A stretch of DNA of 64,000 nt from Haloferax sp. Q22 (GCF_001482285.1 NZ_LOEP01000016.1:248001-312000); one strand, 5' to 3'; positions 40,953-50,635 are shown, counted from the first letter of the stretch. The notes: generated by a model not told the origin, from the letters alone. Translations and numbers: made by a program.

Positions 40953-41654
40953 ATGATTCGCGTCGAGGGCCTCGTCCACCGGTACGGCGACACGGTCGCG
41001 GTCGACGGGGTCGACCTCGCCATCGACGACGGCGAGTGCGTCATCGTCGCGGGCGCGAACGGCTCCGGCAAGACCACGCTCGTCCGGCACTTCAACGGCC
41101 TGCTCGACCCCGACGAGGGCTCGGTTTCGGTCAACGGCCGCTCCGTCTCGGACCACCTCGTCGCCGCCCGGACCGCGGTGGCGATGGTGTTCCAGCACCC
41201 CGAGGACCAGCTCGTCGCCGCGACCGTCGGGGCCGACGTGGCGTTCGGCCCGGAGAACCTCGGCCTCGACCGCGACGAAATCGACCGCCGCGTCCGAGAG
41301 TCACTCGGTGCGGTCAACCTCGACGGCCGGGAGGACGAGCGAGTTGACGCTCTCTCCGGCGGCGAGGTCGAACGCCTCGCCATCGCCGGCGCGCTGGCGA
41401 TGCAACCCGACCACCTCGTCTTGGACGAACCGTTCACCGGCCTCGACGAACCCGCCCGGCGCTCCGTGCTCGCCCGCCTCCGGGACCTCCGTGCCGAGGG
41501 CACGAGCCTCGTCGTCGTCACCCACGACCTGCGCGACGTGGCTGAACTGGCCGACCGCGTGGTCGTCCTCGCCGACGGCGACGTCGCCCTCGACGCCGCG
41601 CCCGACGAGGCCGCAGACCGCCTTCCCGACCTCGACGTTCGCCCGCCGTGTTGA
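40953..41654 (+). CDS. bioM: ECF transporter ATPase subunit (BioM-type)
   Basis: The protein has 233 residues, starting right after the bioY stop. Walker A is GANGSGKTTLV, the Q-loop is VFQHPEDQLVAATVGADVAF (typical of ECF ATPases), the signature is LSGGEVERLAIAGALAM, Walker B is HLVLDEPFTGLDE and the H-loop is VVTHDLRDV. It drives uptake by the biotin ECF module. Only one A subunit is encoded, so it should act as a homodimer, unlike the shared A/A' pair of firmicutes. Confidence 0.94.
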   Translation: MIRVEGLVHRYGDTVAVDGVDLAIDDGECVIVAGANGSGKTTLVRHFNGLLDPDEGSVSVNGRSVSDHLVAARTAVAMVFQHPEDQLVAATVGADVAFGPENLGLDRDEIDRRVRESLGAVNLDGREDERVDALSGGEVERLAIAGALAMQPDHLVLDEPFTGLDEPARRSVLARLRDLRAEGTSLVVVTHDLRDVAELADRVVVLADGDVALDAAPDEAADRLPDLDVRPPC

Positions 41655-42352
41655 CCTACGAACCGGGCGACACCTTCGCCCACCGACTCGATCCGCGGAC
41701 CAAACTCGCGGTGCAGGTCGGCTTCGCGGCGGCCGGGTTCGCGCATACCACACCCACCGGGCTCGTCGCCCTCGGCGTCGTCGCCGCGGGCTGTCTCCGC
41801 GCCGCCGACGCGTCGCCGGTGTCCGCCCTCAGCGACCTCCGCTACGCGATTCCGTTCCTCGCGCTCGGTCCGGTCGTCGAGGCCGCCCGCCTCGGCGCGC
41901 CGTGGTTCGACCCCGAGGCGGCCGTGGACCCGGCGCTCGCCAGCGTCCGCGTGCTACTCGTCTTCTTCGTCGCGGCGGCGTACGTCAGGACGACGCCCGT
42001 TCGCGAGTCCCGCGCGGCGATTCAGCGGCTCGTCCCGGGTCGCGTCGGCGTCGCGCTCGGCGTCGGCGTCGCGCTCGTCTTCCGTTTTCTCCCCTTGGTC
42101 CGCCGCGACCTGCTTCGCGTCCGCGAGGCGCAGGCGGCCCGCCTCGGGAGCGAGCGACGGCTGGACGAACGGCTCTCGCTCGTCGCCGCCGGCGGCCTCC
42201 GGCGGTCGTTCGCGCGGGCCGACGCGCTCGCGCTCGCCCTCCGCGCGCGGTGTTTCGCGTGGAACCCGACGCTCCCGGAGATTCGGTTCGGCCGGCGCGA
42301 CGCGCCCGGACTCGTCCTCGCCGCCGCGCTCCTCGCCAGCCTCGCGTTCTGA
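41648..42352 (+). CDS. bioN: ECF transporter transmembrane T subunit (BioN/CbiQ family)
   Basis: The protein has 234 residues from a GTG at 41648, overlapping the end of the ATPase gene by seven bases. It starts YEPGDTFAHRLDPRTKLAVQ, the usual T-subunit beginning. It has 4-5 membrane helices and the coupling-helix motifs with Ala-Arg-Gly-type ends (VREAQAARLGSERRL, ALALRARCFAWNP). It links BioY to the ATPase. The whole operon gives biotin import; no biosynthetic bio genes are near. Confidence 0.92.
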   Translation: MLTYEPGDTFAHRLDPRTKLAVQVGFAAAGFAHTTPTGLVALGVVAAGCLRAADASPVSALSDLRYAIPFLALGPVVEAARLGAPWFDPEAAVDPALASVRVLLVFFVAAAYVRTTPVRESRAAIQRLVPGRVGVALGVGVALVFRFLPLVRRDLLRVREAQAARLGSERRLDERLSLVAAGGLRRSFARADALALALRARCFAWNPTLPEIRFGRRDAPGLVLAAALLASLAF

Positions 42353-42432
42353 GGTCGCCGGAGCGCTCGTAATCCGCCGACCGACACGCCTCGGGTGGCA
42401 AGATTTAACCCTCCGTTCTCCGGTGATTGATT

Positions 42433-44550
42433 ATGGACTTTGCGGCACAGGCGGATGTTACGCGAGAGACGTTCTGGACGATTAGTCCGGTCGGCGAGGC
42501 GCTCTTCTACGGCCTCGCCGCCATCGCGTCGCTCGTCTTCCTCTACGGGGTGTACGAGCGGTTCGCTCGATACGCGCGGGGTGGCGAAGACCCGTTCGAC
42601 CGGCTGTCGGACTTGCCGGGGCGGACGGTTCGGGCGGCGAAGGTGGTGTTCTCCAACGAAAAGCAGTTCAAGCGCGACCGGTTCGCCGGCGTGATGCACG
42701 CGTTCATCATGTGGGGCTTCCTGACGCTCCTCATCGGGACGACCATCCTCGCCATCGACATCGACGTGTGGCGGCGGGTGACGGGCAGTTCCTTCTTCGT
42801 CGGCGACTTCTACCTCTCGTACTCGTTCGTCATGGACCTCATGGGCCTGTTGTTCGTCGTCGGCGTCGGGATGGCGCTCTGGCGGCGTTACGGGGTCCGA
42901 CACCCGCGGCTGTGGGGCAAACACACCGGCTTCGAGGACGCCGCGTTCGTCTGGACGCTCTTTTTGCTCGGCGTCGGCGGCTACGTCCTCGAAGGCATCC
43001 GCATCGTCGGCACCGAGTTCCCCGACTTCGAGACGGTGAGTTTCGTCGGCTACTTCGTCGCCCTCGTGTTCGACGCCGGGGGCATGAGCCAGGGCCTCGC
43101 GGAGACGCTCTACTGGTTCGGCTGGTGGTCCCACGCGCTCCTCGCCTTGGCGTTCGTCGCGGCCGTCCCCTACGCCAAGCCGCTGCACATGCTCACCTCC
43201 TTCGCCAACATCGTCACCGCCGACGAGAAGGCGGGCACGCGCCTCCCGAAAGTGCCGGCCGACACGCCGCCGGACGAAATCGGCTACGTCTCCGAGGACG
43301 ACTTCTCGTGGAAGGCGATGCTCGATATGGACGCCTGCACGAAGTGCGGCCGCTGTACCGACGCCTGCCCGGCGAAGGCCTCCGGCCGCAACCTCGACCC
43401 GCGGGACGTGATTCTCGACCTGAAGACCTACCGCGAGTCGGTCGACGCCGGCGGCGACTCAATCGACATCGTCGCGGACGGCGGCACCTCCGTCGTCGAT
43501 GCCGAGTCGATGGAGTCCTGCATGGCCTGCATGGCCTGTATGGACGCCTGCCCGGTCGATATCGAACACCTCACGCACTTCACCGAGATGAACCGCCGGC
43601 TCACCGAGACGGGCCAACAGCAAGAGCCGGTCCAGGAGGCGATGATGAACATCTTCCAGAACGGCAACGCCTTCGGCGACCCACAGCGCAAGCGGCCCGA
43701 CTGGACCGACGACCTCGACTTCGAGGTGCCCGACGCCCGCGACGAATCGGTCGAGTTCCTCTGGTACGTCGGCGACTACCCCTCCTACGACGAGCGCAAC
43801 CGCGCCGTCGCCCGCTCGCTGGCCCGTATCCTCGAGGAAGCGGGCGTCTCCTACGGCATCCTCTACGAGGACGAACAGCACGACGGCAACGACGTGCGCC
43901 GCGTCGGCGAGGAGGGTCTCTACGAGATGCTCGTCGAGGACAACGTCGCCGCCATGGCCGACTGCGAGTTCGACAAAATCGTCTGCACCGACCCCCACTC
44001 GTACAACACGTTCAAAAACGAGTACCCGGAGATGGACGACTCGTTCGACTACCCGGTGTACCACTACACCCAACTGGTCGAGCGCCTCGTCGGCGACGAC
44101 CGCCTCGGCCTCGCTGGTGACGAACTCGCCGCCCAGACGGTGACGTACCACGACCCGTGTCACCTCGGACGCTACAACGGCGAGTACGAAGCGCCCCGCG
44201 AAGTCATCCGTGCGACCGGCGTCGAACTCGCCGAGATGCCGCGCAACCGCGACCAGTCGTTCTGCTGCGGCGGCGGCGGCGGCGGCCTCTGGATGGACCA
44301 CGAAGAGGAGTCGAAGCCGTCCGAAGAGCGCCTGCGCGAGGCGCTCGACGACACGACCGGCGGCGTGGAGCGGTTCGTCGTCGCCTGCCCGATGTGCGCG
44401 ACGATGTACGAAGACGGCCGCAAGACCGGTGACTACGAGGACGACATCGACATCGTGGATATCTCCGAACTCGTCGTGGAGGCGCTCGATGCGAAGGCCG
44501 CCGCGACGACCGAGACGGGGACGGACACGACGCCCGCGTCGGCCGACTGA
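42433..44550 (+). CDS. EtfD-like membrane Fe-S oxidoreductase (NarI-like heme domain, 2 x 4Fe-4S, CCG domain)
   Basis: The protein has 705 residues from the ATG at 42433 (a TTG two codons earlier is also in frame). Residues 1-270 have about six membrane helices with His residues as in NarI-like cytochrome b (VMHAFIMWGFLTLLIG). Two 4Fe-4S motifs follow: CTKCGRCTDACPAKA at about 302 and CMACMACMDACPVDI at about 363. The C-terminal part has one full CCG domain (YHDPCHLGRYNGEYEAPREV ... FCCGGGGG ... CPMCATMYEDG). The CCG domain before it is degenerate (WYVGDYPSYDERN and CTDPHSYNTFKNEYP, with Asp and Ser where Cys is usual). This layout equals mycobacterial EtfD, which passes electrons from ETF of beta-oxidation to menaquinone. 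That role fits the acyl-CoA dehydrogenase and ferredoxin genes nearby, but is inferred. Confidence 0.85.
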   Translation: MDFAAQADVTRETFWTISPVGEALFYGLAAIASLVFLYGVYERFARYARGGEDPFDRLSDLPGRTVRAAKVVFSNEKQFKRDRFAGVMHAFIMWGFLTLLIGTTILAIDIDVWRRVTGSSFFVGDFYLSYSFVMDLMGLLFVVGVGMALWRRYGVRHPRLWGKHTGFEDAAFVWTLFLLGVGGYVLEGIRIVGTEFPDFETVSFVGYFVALVFDAGGMSQGLAETLYWFGWWSHALLALAFVAAVPYAKPLHMLTSFANIVTADEKAGTRLPKVPADTPPDEIGYVSEDDFSWKAMLDMDACTKCGRCTDACPAKASGRNLDPRDVILDLKTYRESVDAGGDSIDIVADGGTSVVDAESMESCMACMACMDACPVDIEHLTHFTEMNRRLTETGQQQEPVQEAMMNIFQNGNAFGDPQRKRPDWTDDLDFEVPDARDESVEFLWYVGDYPSYDERNRAVARSLARILEEAGVSYGILYEDEQHDGNDVRRVGEEGLYEMLVEDNVAAMADCEFDKIVCTDPHSYNTFKNEYPEMDDSFDYPVYHYTQLVERLVGDDRLGLAGDELAAQTVTYHDPCHLGRYNGEYEAPREVIRATGVELAEMPRNRDQSFCCGGGGGGLWMDHEEESKPSEERLREALDDTTGGVERFVVACPMCATMYEDGRKTGDYEDDIDIVDISELVVEALDAKAAATTETGTDTTPASAD

Positions 44551-44593
44551 GTCGGCGACGCGGCTGTGCTATTTTCGTCTCTTCTCTCCGATT

Positions 44594-45556
44594 CTATTCT
44601 AAGTCCAAGCGGTCGATGGACTCACGGATGACGCCCGCCGACTCGCGGAGCGCCGCCGTCTCGACCTCCGAGAGGTCGAACTCGTGGACGTCGCGGACGC
44701 CGCGTTGGTTGACGGTACACGGGAGGCTCATGTAGACGCCGTCGATGCCGTGTTCTCCAGAGACCAGCGTCGAGACGGTGAGAATGGAGTTGTCGCCGCC
44801 GAGGATGCGCTCGGTGGTCGCGGCCACGGAGCGCGCGACGCCGTAGTTCGTCCGTTCCTTGCGCTCGATGATTTCGTAGGCCGCCTCGCGGACCTCCTCT
44901 TCGACGCGGGCTTTGAGCGCGTCGACGTCATCGACGCCGTGGCTGGTGGCGTACGACTCGAACGGGATACCGCCGAGGTTCGCCGAACTCCAGACGAGGA
45001 CCTCGCTGTCGCCGTGCTCGCCGACGACGTAGGCGTGGACGTTCGCCGAGTCGAGGTCGAACTCGCGGCTGAGCGCGTGGCGGAACCGCGACGTGTCGAG
45101 GACGGTTCCGGAGCCGATGACGCGCTCGGCCGGCAGGTCCGACACCTTCCACGTGACGTACGACAGCACGTCGACGGGGTTGGTGACGATGAGCATCACG
45201 GCGTCGTCGTTCAACCCCTCGGTAATCTGCGGAATCATGTCGGCGAAGATGTCGGCGTTCCGCTCCATCAGGTCGAGTCGGGTCTCGTCGGGCTTCTGGC
45301 TGGCTCCGGCGGTGACGATAACCACGTCGGCGTCCCAGCAGTCCTCGTAGTCGCCCGTCCGGACGCGGACCGGCGACGTGAAGTACGAGCCGTGGTTGAG
45401 GTCCATCGCCTCGCCCTCGACGCGCTCCTCGTCGATATCGACGAGGACGATTTCGCCGACGAGACTGCTCTCCATCAGCGCGAACGCCGTGCTCGACCCG
45501 ACTGCGCCTGCACCCCCGACGATTGCGACCGTACCTTTGCCGCGTTCAGTGCTCAT
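44594..45556 (-). CDS. ldh: L-lactate dehydrogenase (LDH/MDH superfamily)
   Basis: The protein has 320 residues. It has the NAD-binding loop GGAGAVGSS (residues 14-22) and Asp40 at the end of beta-2 (NAD preference). The substrate loop TAGASQKPDETRLDL has Gln87 where malate dehydrogenases carry Arg, which argues for lactate/pyruvate rather than malate/oxaloacetate. Catalytic DTSRFRH (Asp, Arg) and GEHGDSE (His) are present. The conversion is lactate + NAD to pyruvate + NADH. Annotated homologues are often called malate dehydrogenase. The EtfD-like gene ends 44 nt away, converging. Confidence 0.88.
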   Translation of the reverse strand: MSTERGKGTVAIVGGAGAVGSSTAFALMESSLVGEIVLVDIDEERVEGEAMDLNHGSYFTSPVRVRTGDYEDCWDADVVIVTAGASQKPDETRLDLMERNADIFADMIPQITEGLNDDAVMLIVTNPVDVLSYVTWKVSDLPAERVIGSGTVLDTSRFRHALSREFDLDSANVHAYVVGEHGDSEVLVWSSANLGGIPFESYATSHGVDDVDALKARVEEEVREAAYEIIERKERTNYGVARSVAATTERILGGDNSILTVSTLVSGEHGIDGVYMSLPCTVNQRGVRDVHEFDLSEVETAALRESAGVIRESIDRLDLE

Positions 45557-45580
45557 ACCGGTCGTTCGGCCGAGCGGTTG

Positions 45581-45587
45581 ATAAAAA
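45581..45587 (-). promoter_or_regulatory. TATA box of ldh
   Basis: On the minus strand TTTTTAT lies 25-31 nt before the ldh ATG (45556). Further upstream (about 45622-45641) TAACA-N10-TGTTA forms a small dyad in an A/T-rich stretch that may be a regulator site. Apart from this, the 190 bases between ldh and the ferritin-like gene hold no gene. Confidence 0.55.
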
Positions 45588-45747
45588 CAAAGCTCCGTTT
45601 CGAAGAACTGGGAGTACTACTTTTGTAACAGATGATAATTTGTTAGATACGGGTCAATACTGACACGTTTTTCGAAAAATGGTGAGTTCGGAGCGCCGTC
45701 GAACCGTCGCGCAGTGGCCCGCCGGTCGGCGTCGGCGGCTGGTGGGC

Positions 45748-46200
45748 CTATTCGCGGTCGTACTCTTTCTTGAAGCCGCGGAACTCGGTCCGGTGGGCCT
45801 CCTCGTCGGCGAGGATGGTCACCGCGAGGTCCTCGGTGACGGGGTCGTTGGCCTCCTCCGCCGCGTCGATGAGCGCGCGGTAGGTCTCGATGGCGTCCTC
45901 CTCGGCCGTGAGGACGCCGTTGATGACGGCGAGCACGTCCGTGCTGTCCTCCGGGGGCTGGAGGTCGTGCTGGCGCGCCTCGAAGGACGCCGAGCCCGGC
46001 GGCTTCTCGTCGAGTTGCTTCAGCCGGTTCCCCAGCTGCTCGGCGTGGGTGAGTTCCTCCTGAATGTCGGTCTGGAGGGACCCTTTTATCTCCTCCGCCC
46101 GGACGCCGTCGAGGACGATGGAGTTCGTCATGTAGTTCATCACGGTCTCGATCTCGTCCTGATAGGCGCGCTTCAACAGCGCGGTTACGTCCTCAGACAT
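45748..46200 (-). CDS. Ferritin-like di-iron protein
   Basis: The protein has 150 residues from the ATG at 46200. It is a four-helix bundle with ferritin-like metal ligands: AYQDEIETVMNYMTNS (Glu), QEELTHAEQLGNRL (ExxH), TAEEDAIETYRALI (Glu) and LADEEAHRTEFRGF (ExxH). Such haloarchaeal proteins store iron or act on peroxide in the cytoplasm. No heme-binding Met of bacterioferritin is evident. It follows the VOC gene on the same strand at 120 nt. Confidence 0.88.
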   Translation of the reverse strand: MSEDVTALLKRAYQDEIETVMNYMTNSIVLDGVRAEEIKGSLQTDIQEELTHAEQLGNRLKQLDEKPPGSASFEARQHDLQPPEDSTDVLAVINGVLTAEEDAIETYRALIDAAEEANDPVTEDLAVTILADEEAHRTEFRGFKKEYDRE

Positions 46201-46320
46201 AGCGACTTCGTATTGACGCTCTGGTAACAAATAGCTGTTCGCCGCGACGACCCCGTCGGTGGTCGAGGCGTCGGTGTCGGCGAAAATCAGCGTGCAAGAC
46301 GGTCGACAGCGCGAGGGAGT

Positions 46321-46695
46321 TCAGTCTTCGAGCGCGACGAGTTCGACGACGTAGCCGTCGGGGTCCTTCACGAACGCCGCGCGGGCGTTCGCTGGGTCGA
46401 TGTCCACCGGCGGCTTGACGACCTCGGGCGACTGCGCCTCGACGATGTCCTCGAAGGCGCGGTCGGCGTCGGCGACCTCGATGGCGACGTGGTCGATGCC
46501 CGCGGGTTCGACGCGTGCTGTCGAGGTCGGGTCGTACTTGAACTGCAGTTCCATGTCGGTGTCGTCGCTGCCGACGTAGACGTTCCGGACGCCGTCGAGT
46601 TCGAACTCGTTGGTCTGTTCGAGGCCGAGATCGGCGTAGAAGTCGAGCGTGGCGTCGATGTCGGAGACGACGAGGGCGGTGTGGATGAGACCCAT
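46321..46695 (-). CDS. VOC-family (glyoxalase I-like) metalloprotein
   Basis: The protein has 124 residues from the ATG at 46695. There are two beta-alpha-beta-beta-beta modules: MGLIHTALVVSDIDATLDFY (His5) with DMELQFKYD (Glu), and GIDHVAIEVADADRAFEDIV (His) with DPDGYVVELVALED (Glu). These are the four metal ligands of glyoxalase I. Lactoylglutathione lyase is the usual label, but haloarchaea lack glutathione, so the real substrate is open. Same strand as the ferredoxin gene (44 nt apart). Confidence 0.88.
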   Translation of the reverse strand: MGLIHTALVVSDIDATLDFYADLGLEQTNEFELDGVRNVYVGSDDTDMELQFKYDPTSTARVEPAGIDHVAIEVADADRAFEDIVEAQSPEVVKPPVDIDPANARAAFVKDPDGYVVELVALED

Positions 46696-46739
46696 GGCGG
46701 ACGCGACGCGGCGGGGAGAGATAACGTCTGGTCTTCGTG

Positions 46740-47204
<465 letters not shown>

Positions 47205-47918
47205 TCAGCGACGAACCGCGAGGAAAGCGGCCGCGAGGAGCGCCACCACGGCGAGCACGGCGCCGAATCCGGGGATACCGGTGTCGCTGGTGCCGGTCGC
47301 GGTGGTCGCGTCGGTCGTCGCCGACGCGTTCGTCGTCGTCTCGTTCGTTTCGTCCGCCGTCGTGGTCGTCTCGGTGTCGGTCGACTCGGTCGTCTCAGTC
47401 GTCTCTGCCGGTTCGGTCGTCGTCTCCGCCGCCTGGAGCGAGAGCGTCGCCGTGTCGGTCGAGTTGTTCGCCGGGCCGAGCGCGAGCGAGTAGTCGCCCG
47501 CGTTGAGCGTCGCCGGGAGCGTCTCGGTCGTCTGCGTCGCGTTCACCGAGTCGTTGCCGGCGGCGGTGAGGTACGACGAGGCGTTGGTCTGTCCCGCCGT
47601 CGAGGTGTTCAGTTCGAGGGTGACGTTGCCGTCGCGGTCCTCGTCGACCACCGTCGCGTTGACGGCGAAGTTCACGTCCTCGCCGCCGATGCGGAGCGGG
47701 ACGGTGTTGTTCTCGCCGGCGAGCGCCGCGGACGTGTTGTTCGCGTCCGCCGCGCCGGAGAGCGTGATGGAGACCACCTCGCCCTGTTCAGCCGTGTACG
47801 CGTCGTCTGTGAACTCGTAGTGGCCCGAGGCGGCGGCCGCGGGCATCACCGCCGCCGCAAGGACAGCGGCGACGAGGAGGGTCGTCGTCAGTAGCGCGGA
47901 TCGATTGGAGGGTCGCAT
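47205..47918 (-). CDS. Surface protein with signal peptide and PGF-CTERM anchor
   Basis: The protein has 237 residues. It has a Sec signal peptide (residues 1-30, LLVAAVLAAAVMPAAAASG), a beta-rich domain of about 130 residues with several N-glycosylation sequons (NNTS, NATV, NASS, NSTD), then a Thr/Glu-rich linker and the C-terminal PGFGAVLAVVALLAAAFLAVRR. PGF-CTERM plus Arg-Arg tail is the target of archaeosortase ArtA, which cuts it and attaches a lipid. A TATA box (AATAACTTA, minus strand, about 47945-47953) sits 27 nt before the start. The ligand or role is unknown. Confidence 0.9.
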   Translation of the reverse strand: MRPSNRSALLTTTLLVAAVLAAAVMPAAAASGHYEFTDDAYTAEQGEVVSITLSGAADANNTSAALAGENNTVPLRIGGEDVNFAVNATVVDEDRDGNVTLELNTSTAGQTNASSYLTAAGNDSVNATQTTETLPATLNAGDYSLALGPANNSTDTATLSLQAAETTTEPAETTETTESTDTETTTTADETNETTTNASATTDATTATGTSDTGIPGFGAVLAVVALLAAAFLAVRR

Positions 47919-48079
47919 CGACCACCTCTTTTCAGAGGTCAGATAAGTTATTTTCCATATCGTAATGTCAAACTAGAATTGCTACTGCGCGAGACGGGAG
48001 GACAGTGAGGTTCGAGCGCGGCCGCTCGGGGCATCGGTGGAATCGAAAGGAAATCAGCGGGTAGCGTCGGGTCGGGGAG

Positions 48080-48370
48080 CTATACCCGCGCAGCCTCGAT
48101 GTGTTCGAGGACGCGCGAGATGTGGTGGTCGTCCCGGACGGGCGCCTGTTTCCGATAGGTACGGAGGGCGTCTACGAGATAGTCGAGTTCGGCGCTGTCG
48201 AAATCTTCGTCGCCGGCCTCGACCCGCGCGAGCAGGCTGGGGGCCGGTGTCGGCTCTTCGTCTGCATCGACCGCCCGCTCGATGGCGTCGAGCAAGGCGG
48301 CGTGAACGACCCACGTCTCTTCACGTGAGAGGTCGAGCGCCGTCGGACGGTCCTGGGCCGATGTGGTCAT
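48080..48370 (-). CDS. Small haloarchaeal acidic helical protein
   Basis: The protein has 96 residues and is helical: SREETWVVHAALLDAIERAV, ELDYLVDALRTYRKQAPVRD, HHISRVLEHIEAARV. It resembles a haloarchaeal DUF family (DUF7853 by memory, unchecked). A TATA-like GTATAAATG reads on the + strand and TTTATAC on the minus strand at about 48404-48411, 35 nt before the start. Function unknown. Confidence 0.75.
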   Translation of the reverse strand: MTTSAQDRPTALDLSREETWVVHAALLDAIERAVDADEEPTPAPSLLARVEAGDEDFDSAELDYLVDALRTYRKQAPVRDDHHISRVLEHIEAARV

Positions 48371-48478
48371 TGTGGGGCCTCTATCGTATCCTATGGGCGG
48401 GGAGGTATAAATGTATGTGTACTGTTGTCATACGTCACGCACGACCGCGAAAGCCACGGGGGCATCCGCTCCCCAGTC

Positions 48479-49642
48479 CTAGTGGAATGCTTCGATTCCC
48501 GTCAGGTCCGCGCCGAGGACGAGGGTGTGGATGTCGTCGGTCCCTTCGTATGTGTAGACGGTCTCGATGTTCTCCATGTGGCGCATCGGCGAGTAGTCGG
48601 TCGTGATGCCGTTGCCGCCGAGCATCTCGCGGGCGGTTCGGGTCACCTCGCGGGCGACGCGGACGTTATGGCGCTTCGCCATCGACACCTGCTGGTGTCG
48701 CAGGTCGCCGCGCTCTTTGAGGTCGGCGAGGCGGTGGGCCATCAACTGCGCGTTCGTGATTTGGGTCGCCATCTCCGCGAGTTTGCCCTGCTGGAGTTGG
48801 AAGCGCGCGATGGGGCCGCCGAACTGGTCACGGTCTTTCGCGTACTGCCGGGCGTCCTCGAAGGCGTCTCGGGCCGCGCCGACGACGCCCCACGCGATGC
48901 CGAACCGCGCCTGCGTGAGACACGACAGCGGCCCCTTCATCCCCTCGACACCGGGAAGTACGCCCTCCTCGGGAACCCGCACGTCGTCGAGGCCGATTTC
49001 GCCCGTGACCGACGCGCGCATCGAGAGTTTCCCCTCGATTTTGTTCGTCGTCACGCCGTCGCGGTCGGTCTCGACGAGGAAGCCGCGGACGGGTGACCCC
49101 TCGGCCGACACGTCGCGCGCCCAGACGACCGCCACGTCCGCGATGGGCGAGTTCGTAATCCACGTCTTCGAGCCGTTGAGGACGTAGCCGTCGGCGTCGC
49201 GCTCGGCGCGGGTCTCCATCCCCGACGGGTCGGAGCCGTGTTGCGGTTCGGTCAGGCCGAAACAGCCGACCGCCTCGCCCGACCCGAGTTTCGGGAGCCA
49301 CCGCTCTTTCTGCTCGTCGGAGCCGTAGGCGTGGATGGGGTAGATGACGAGCGACCCCTGCACGCTCGCCATCGACCGGAGGCCGGAGTCGCCGGCTTCG
49401 AGTTCCTGCATCAGGAGGCCGTAGGCGCGCTCGCCGAGGCCGGGGAGGCCGTAGCCGTCGAGGTTGGGGGCGTAGAAGCCGAGGTCGCCCATCTGCGGAA
49501 TGAGTTCGGTCGGGAACGTCCCGGCCTCGTAGTGCTCGCCGATGTCGGGTTTGACCTGCTCGTCGACGAAGCGGCGGGCCTCGTCGCGGACGAGTTTCTC
49601 TTCGCCGGTCAGGTCGCCCTCCAATTCCAGATAATCGAGCAT
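48479..49642 (-). CDS. Acyl-CoA dehydrogenase, glutaryl-CoA dehydrogenase-like
   Basis: The protein has 387 residues from the ATG at 49642; the longer frame upstream is Arg/Ser-rich noise. It has the acyl-CoA dehydrogenase order: helical N-domain, beta domain with CFGLTEPQHGSDPSGM and KTWITNSPIADVAVVWARD, and a C-domain with GGNGITTDY. SMASVQGSLVIYPIHAYG and the catalytic-Glu segment TYEGTDDIHTLVLGADLTG are the closest matches to glutaryl-CoA dehydrogenase, which oxidises and decarboxylates glutaryl-CoA to crotonyl-CoA with ETF as acceptor. The Glu of YEGTDD is the base. A different short acyl-CoA substrate is possible. The EtfD-like gene 4 kb away could take the electrons. Confidence 0.93.
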   Translation of the reverse strand: MLDYLELEGDLTGEEKLVRDEARRFVDEQVKPDIGEHYEAGTFPTELIPQMGDLGFYAPNLDGYGLPGLGERAYGLLMQELEAGDSGLRSMASVQGSLVIYPIHAYGSDEQKERWLPKLGSGEAVGCFGLTEPQHGSDPSGMETRAERDADGYVLNGSKTWITNSPIADVAVVWARDVSAEGSPVRGFLVETDRDGVTTNKIEGKLSMRASVTGEIGLDDVRVPEEGVLPGVEGMKGPLSCLTQARFGIAWGVVGAARDAFEDARQYAKDRDQFGGPIARFQLQQGKLAEMATQITNAQLMAHRLADLKERGDLRHQQVSMAKRHNVRVAREVTRTAREMLGGNGITTDYSPMRHMENIETVYTYEGTDDIHTLVLGADLTGIEAFH

Positions 49643-49807
49643 GATAGACTCTGCGCCCGGCGCGGTGAAAAGCGATTCGCTCGGGCGAGATTCGCGGGGG
49701 ACGGACGACCGAAAAGTCGGGGACGAAAGCCGGACGGGCACGACTCGGCAGCGACTCGGGTACGGCTCGGGTACGACGCAAAAAACGGCTCGCGACTGTC
49801 AGAACGC

Positions 49808-50521
49808 TCAGGCCGCCGATTCGACCGAACCCGCGTTCGCCCGGTTCACGTAGGTGACGAAGTTGTCGAACAGGCGCTTGGCCTCACAGGCGGCGGCGTA
49901 GTTCTCCGGCGTGATGCCGTCGATGACCGACCGGAGCCGCTCGTCGGGGAGGAAGTCCTTCTGCCTCGCGATAGCCTCGGCGGTATCGGTGTCGTACTCG
50001 GGGTGGAACTGGACGCCGAAGGCGTGGCTCCGGCGGAACGCGTGGACGCCGAACTCGTTTTGGGCGAGGAGTTCCGCGCCCGGCGGGAGTTCGGTCACTC
50101 GGTCGCCGTGGGAGGTGAAGACGGTGAAGCGCTCGTCGATACCGGTGAGGATGTCGTCCTCGGTGTCGGGGTGAGTCCGCTCGACTTCGTTGTAGCCGAG
50201 TTCGAACTCGCCCATATCCTCGACGGTACCGCCGAGGGCCGCCGCGACGACCTGGTGGCCGAAACAGACGCCCAAGAGGGGGAGCCCGCGCTCGTCGGCG
50301 TCGGCGACCCACGACACGAGGTTCCGAATCCACGCCTCGTCCCAGTAGACCGACGACGACGAGCCAGTGATGACGACGCCGTCGTAGTCGAAGTGGTCGG
50401 GGAGGCGGCCGTCGGTCACGTCGAACTCGACGAGATCGGCGTCGAGTTCGCGCCTGAAGTTTCGGAACGTGCTCGAATCGCCGTGAGAGGCGTCCAAGAA
50501 CGCGAGTCGCGGGCGGGTCAT
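49808..50521 (-). CDS. Class I glutamine amidotransferase-like protein
   Basis: The protein has 237 residues. The catalytic triad is present: Cys86 in LLGVCFGHQVVA, His and Glu in GVQFHPEYD. An oxyanion segment GVVITGSSSSVYWD is typical of the GuaA-like stand-alone group (YfeJ-like). These enzymes release ammonia from glutamine or cleave gamma-glutamyl compounds such as gamma-glutamyl-polyamines; the acceptor partner is unknown. It converges on nothing and reads in the same direction as the alpha/beta hydrolase gene (114 nt upstream). Confidence 0.9.
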   Translation of the reverse strand: MTRPRLAFLDASHGDSSTFRNFRRELDADLVEFDVTDGRLPDHFDYDGVVITGSSSSVYWDEAWIRNLVSWVADADERGLPLLGVCFGHQVVAAALGGTVEDMGEFELGYNEVERTHPDTEDDILTGIDERFTVFTSHGDRVTELPPGAELLAQNEFGVHAFRRSHAFGVQFHPEYDTDTAEAIARQKDFLPDERLRSVIDGITPENYAAACEAKRLFDNFVTYVNRANAGSVESAA

Positions 50522-50635
50522 CGTGGAGAGACAGTCGGTGCGGCTCTAAAGAAGTTGCGCCCGGAACGCTCTCTGCCGGCACCTCGGACGGGGCGCGTCG
50601 GCGACGAAGCCGGAGCGAACGCGCCGGAGCGCCGC

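Noticed and set aside
42427-42432. TTG start for the EtfD-like gene
   Set aside because: The ATG at 42433 is two codons later and is the better start; the difference is only two residues.
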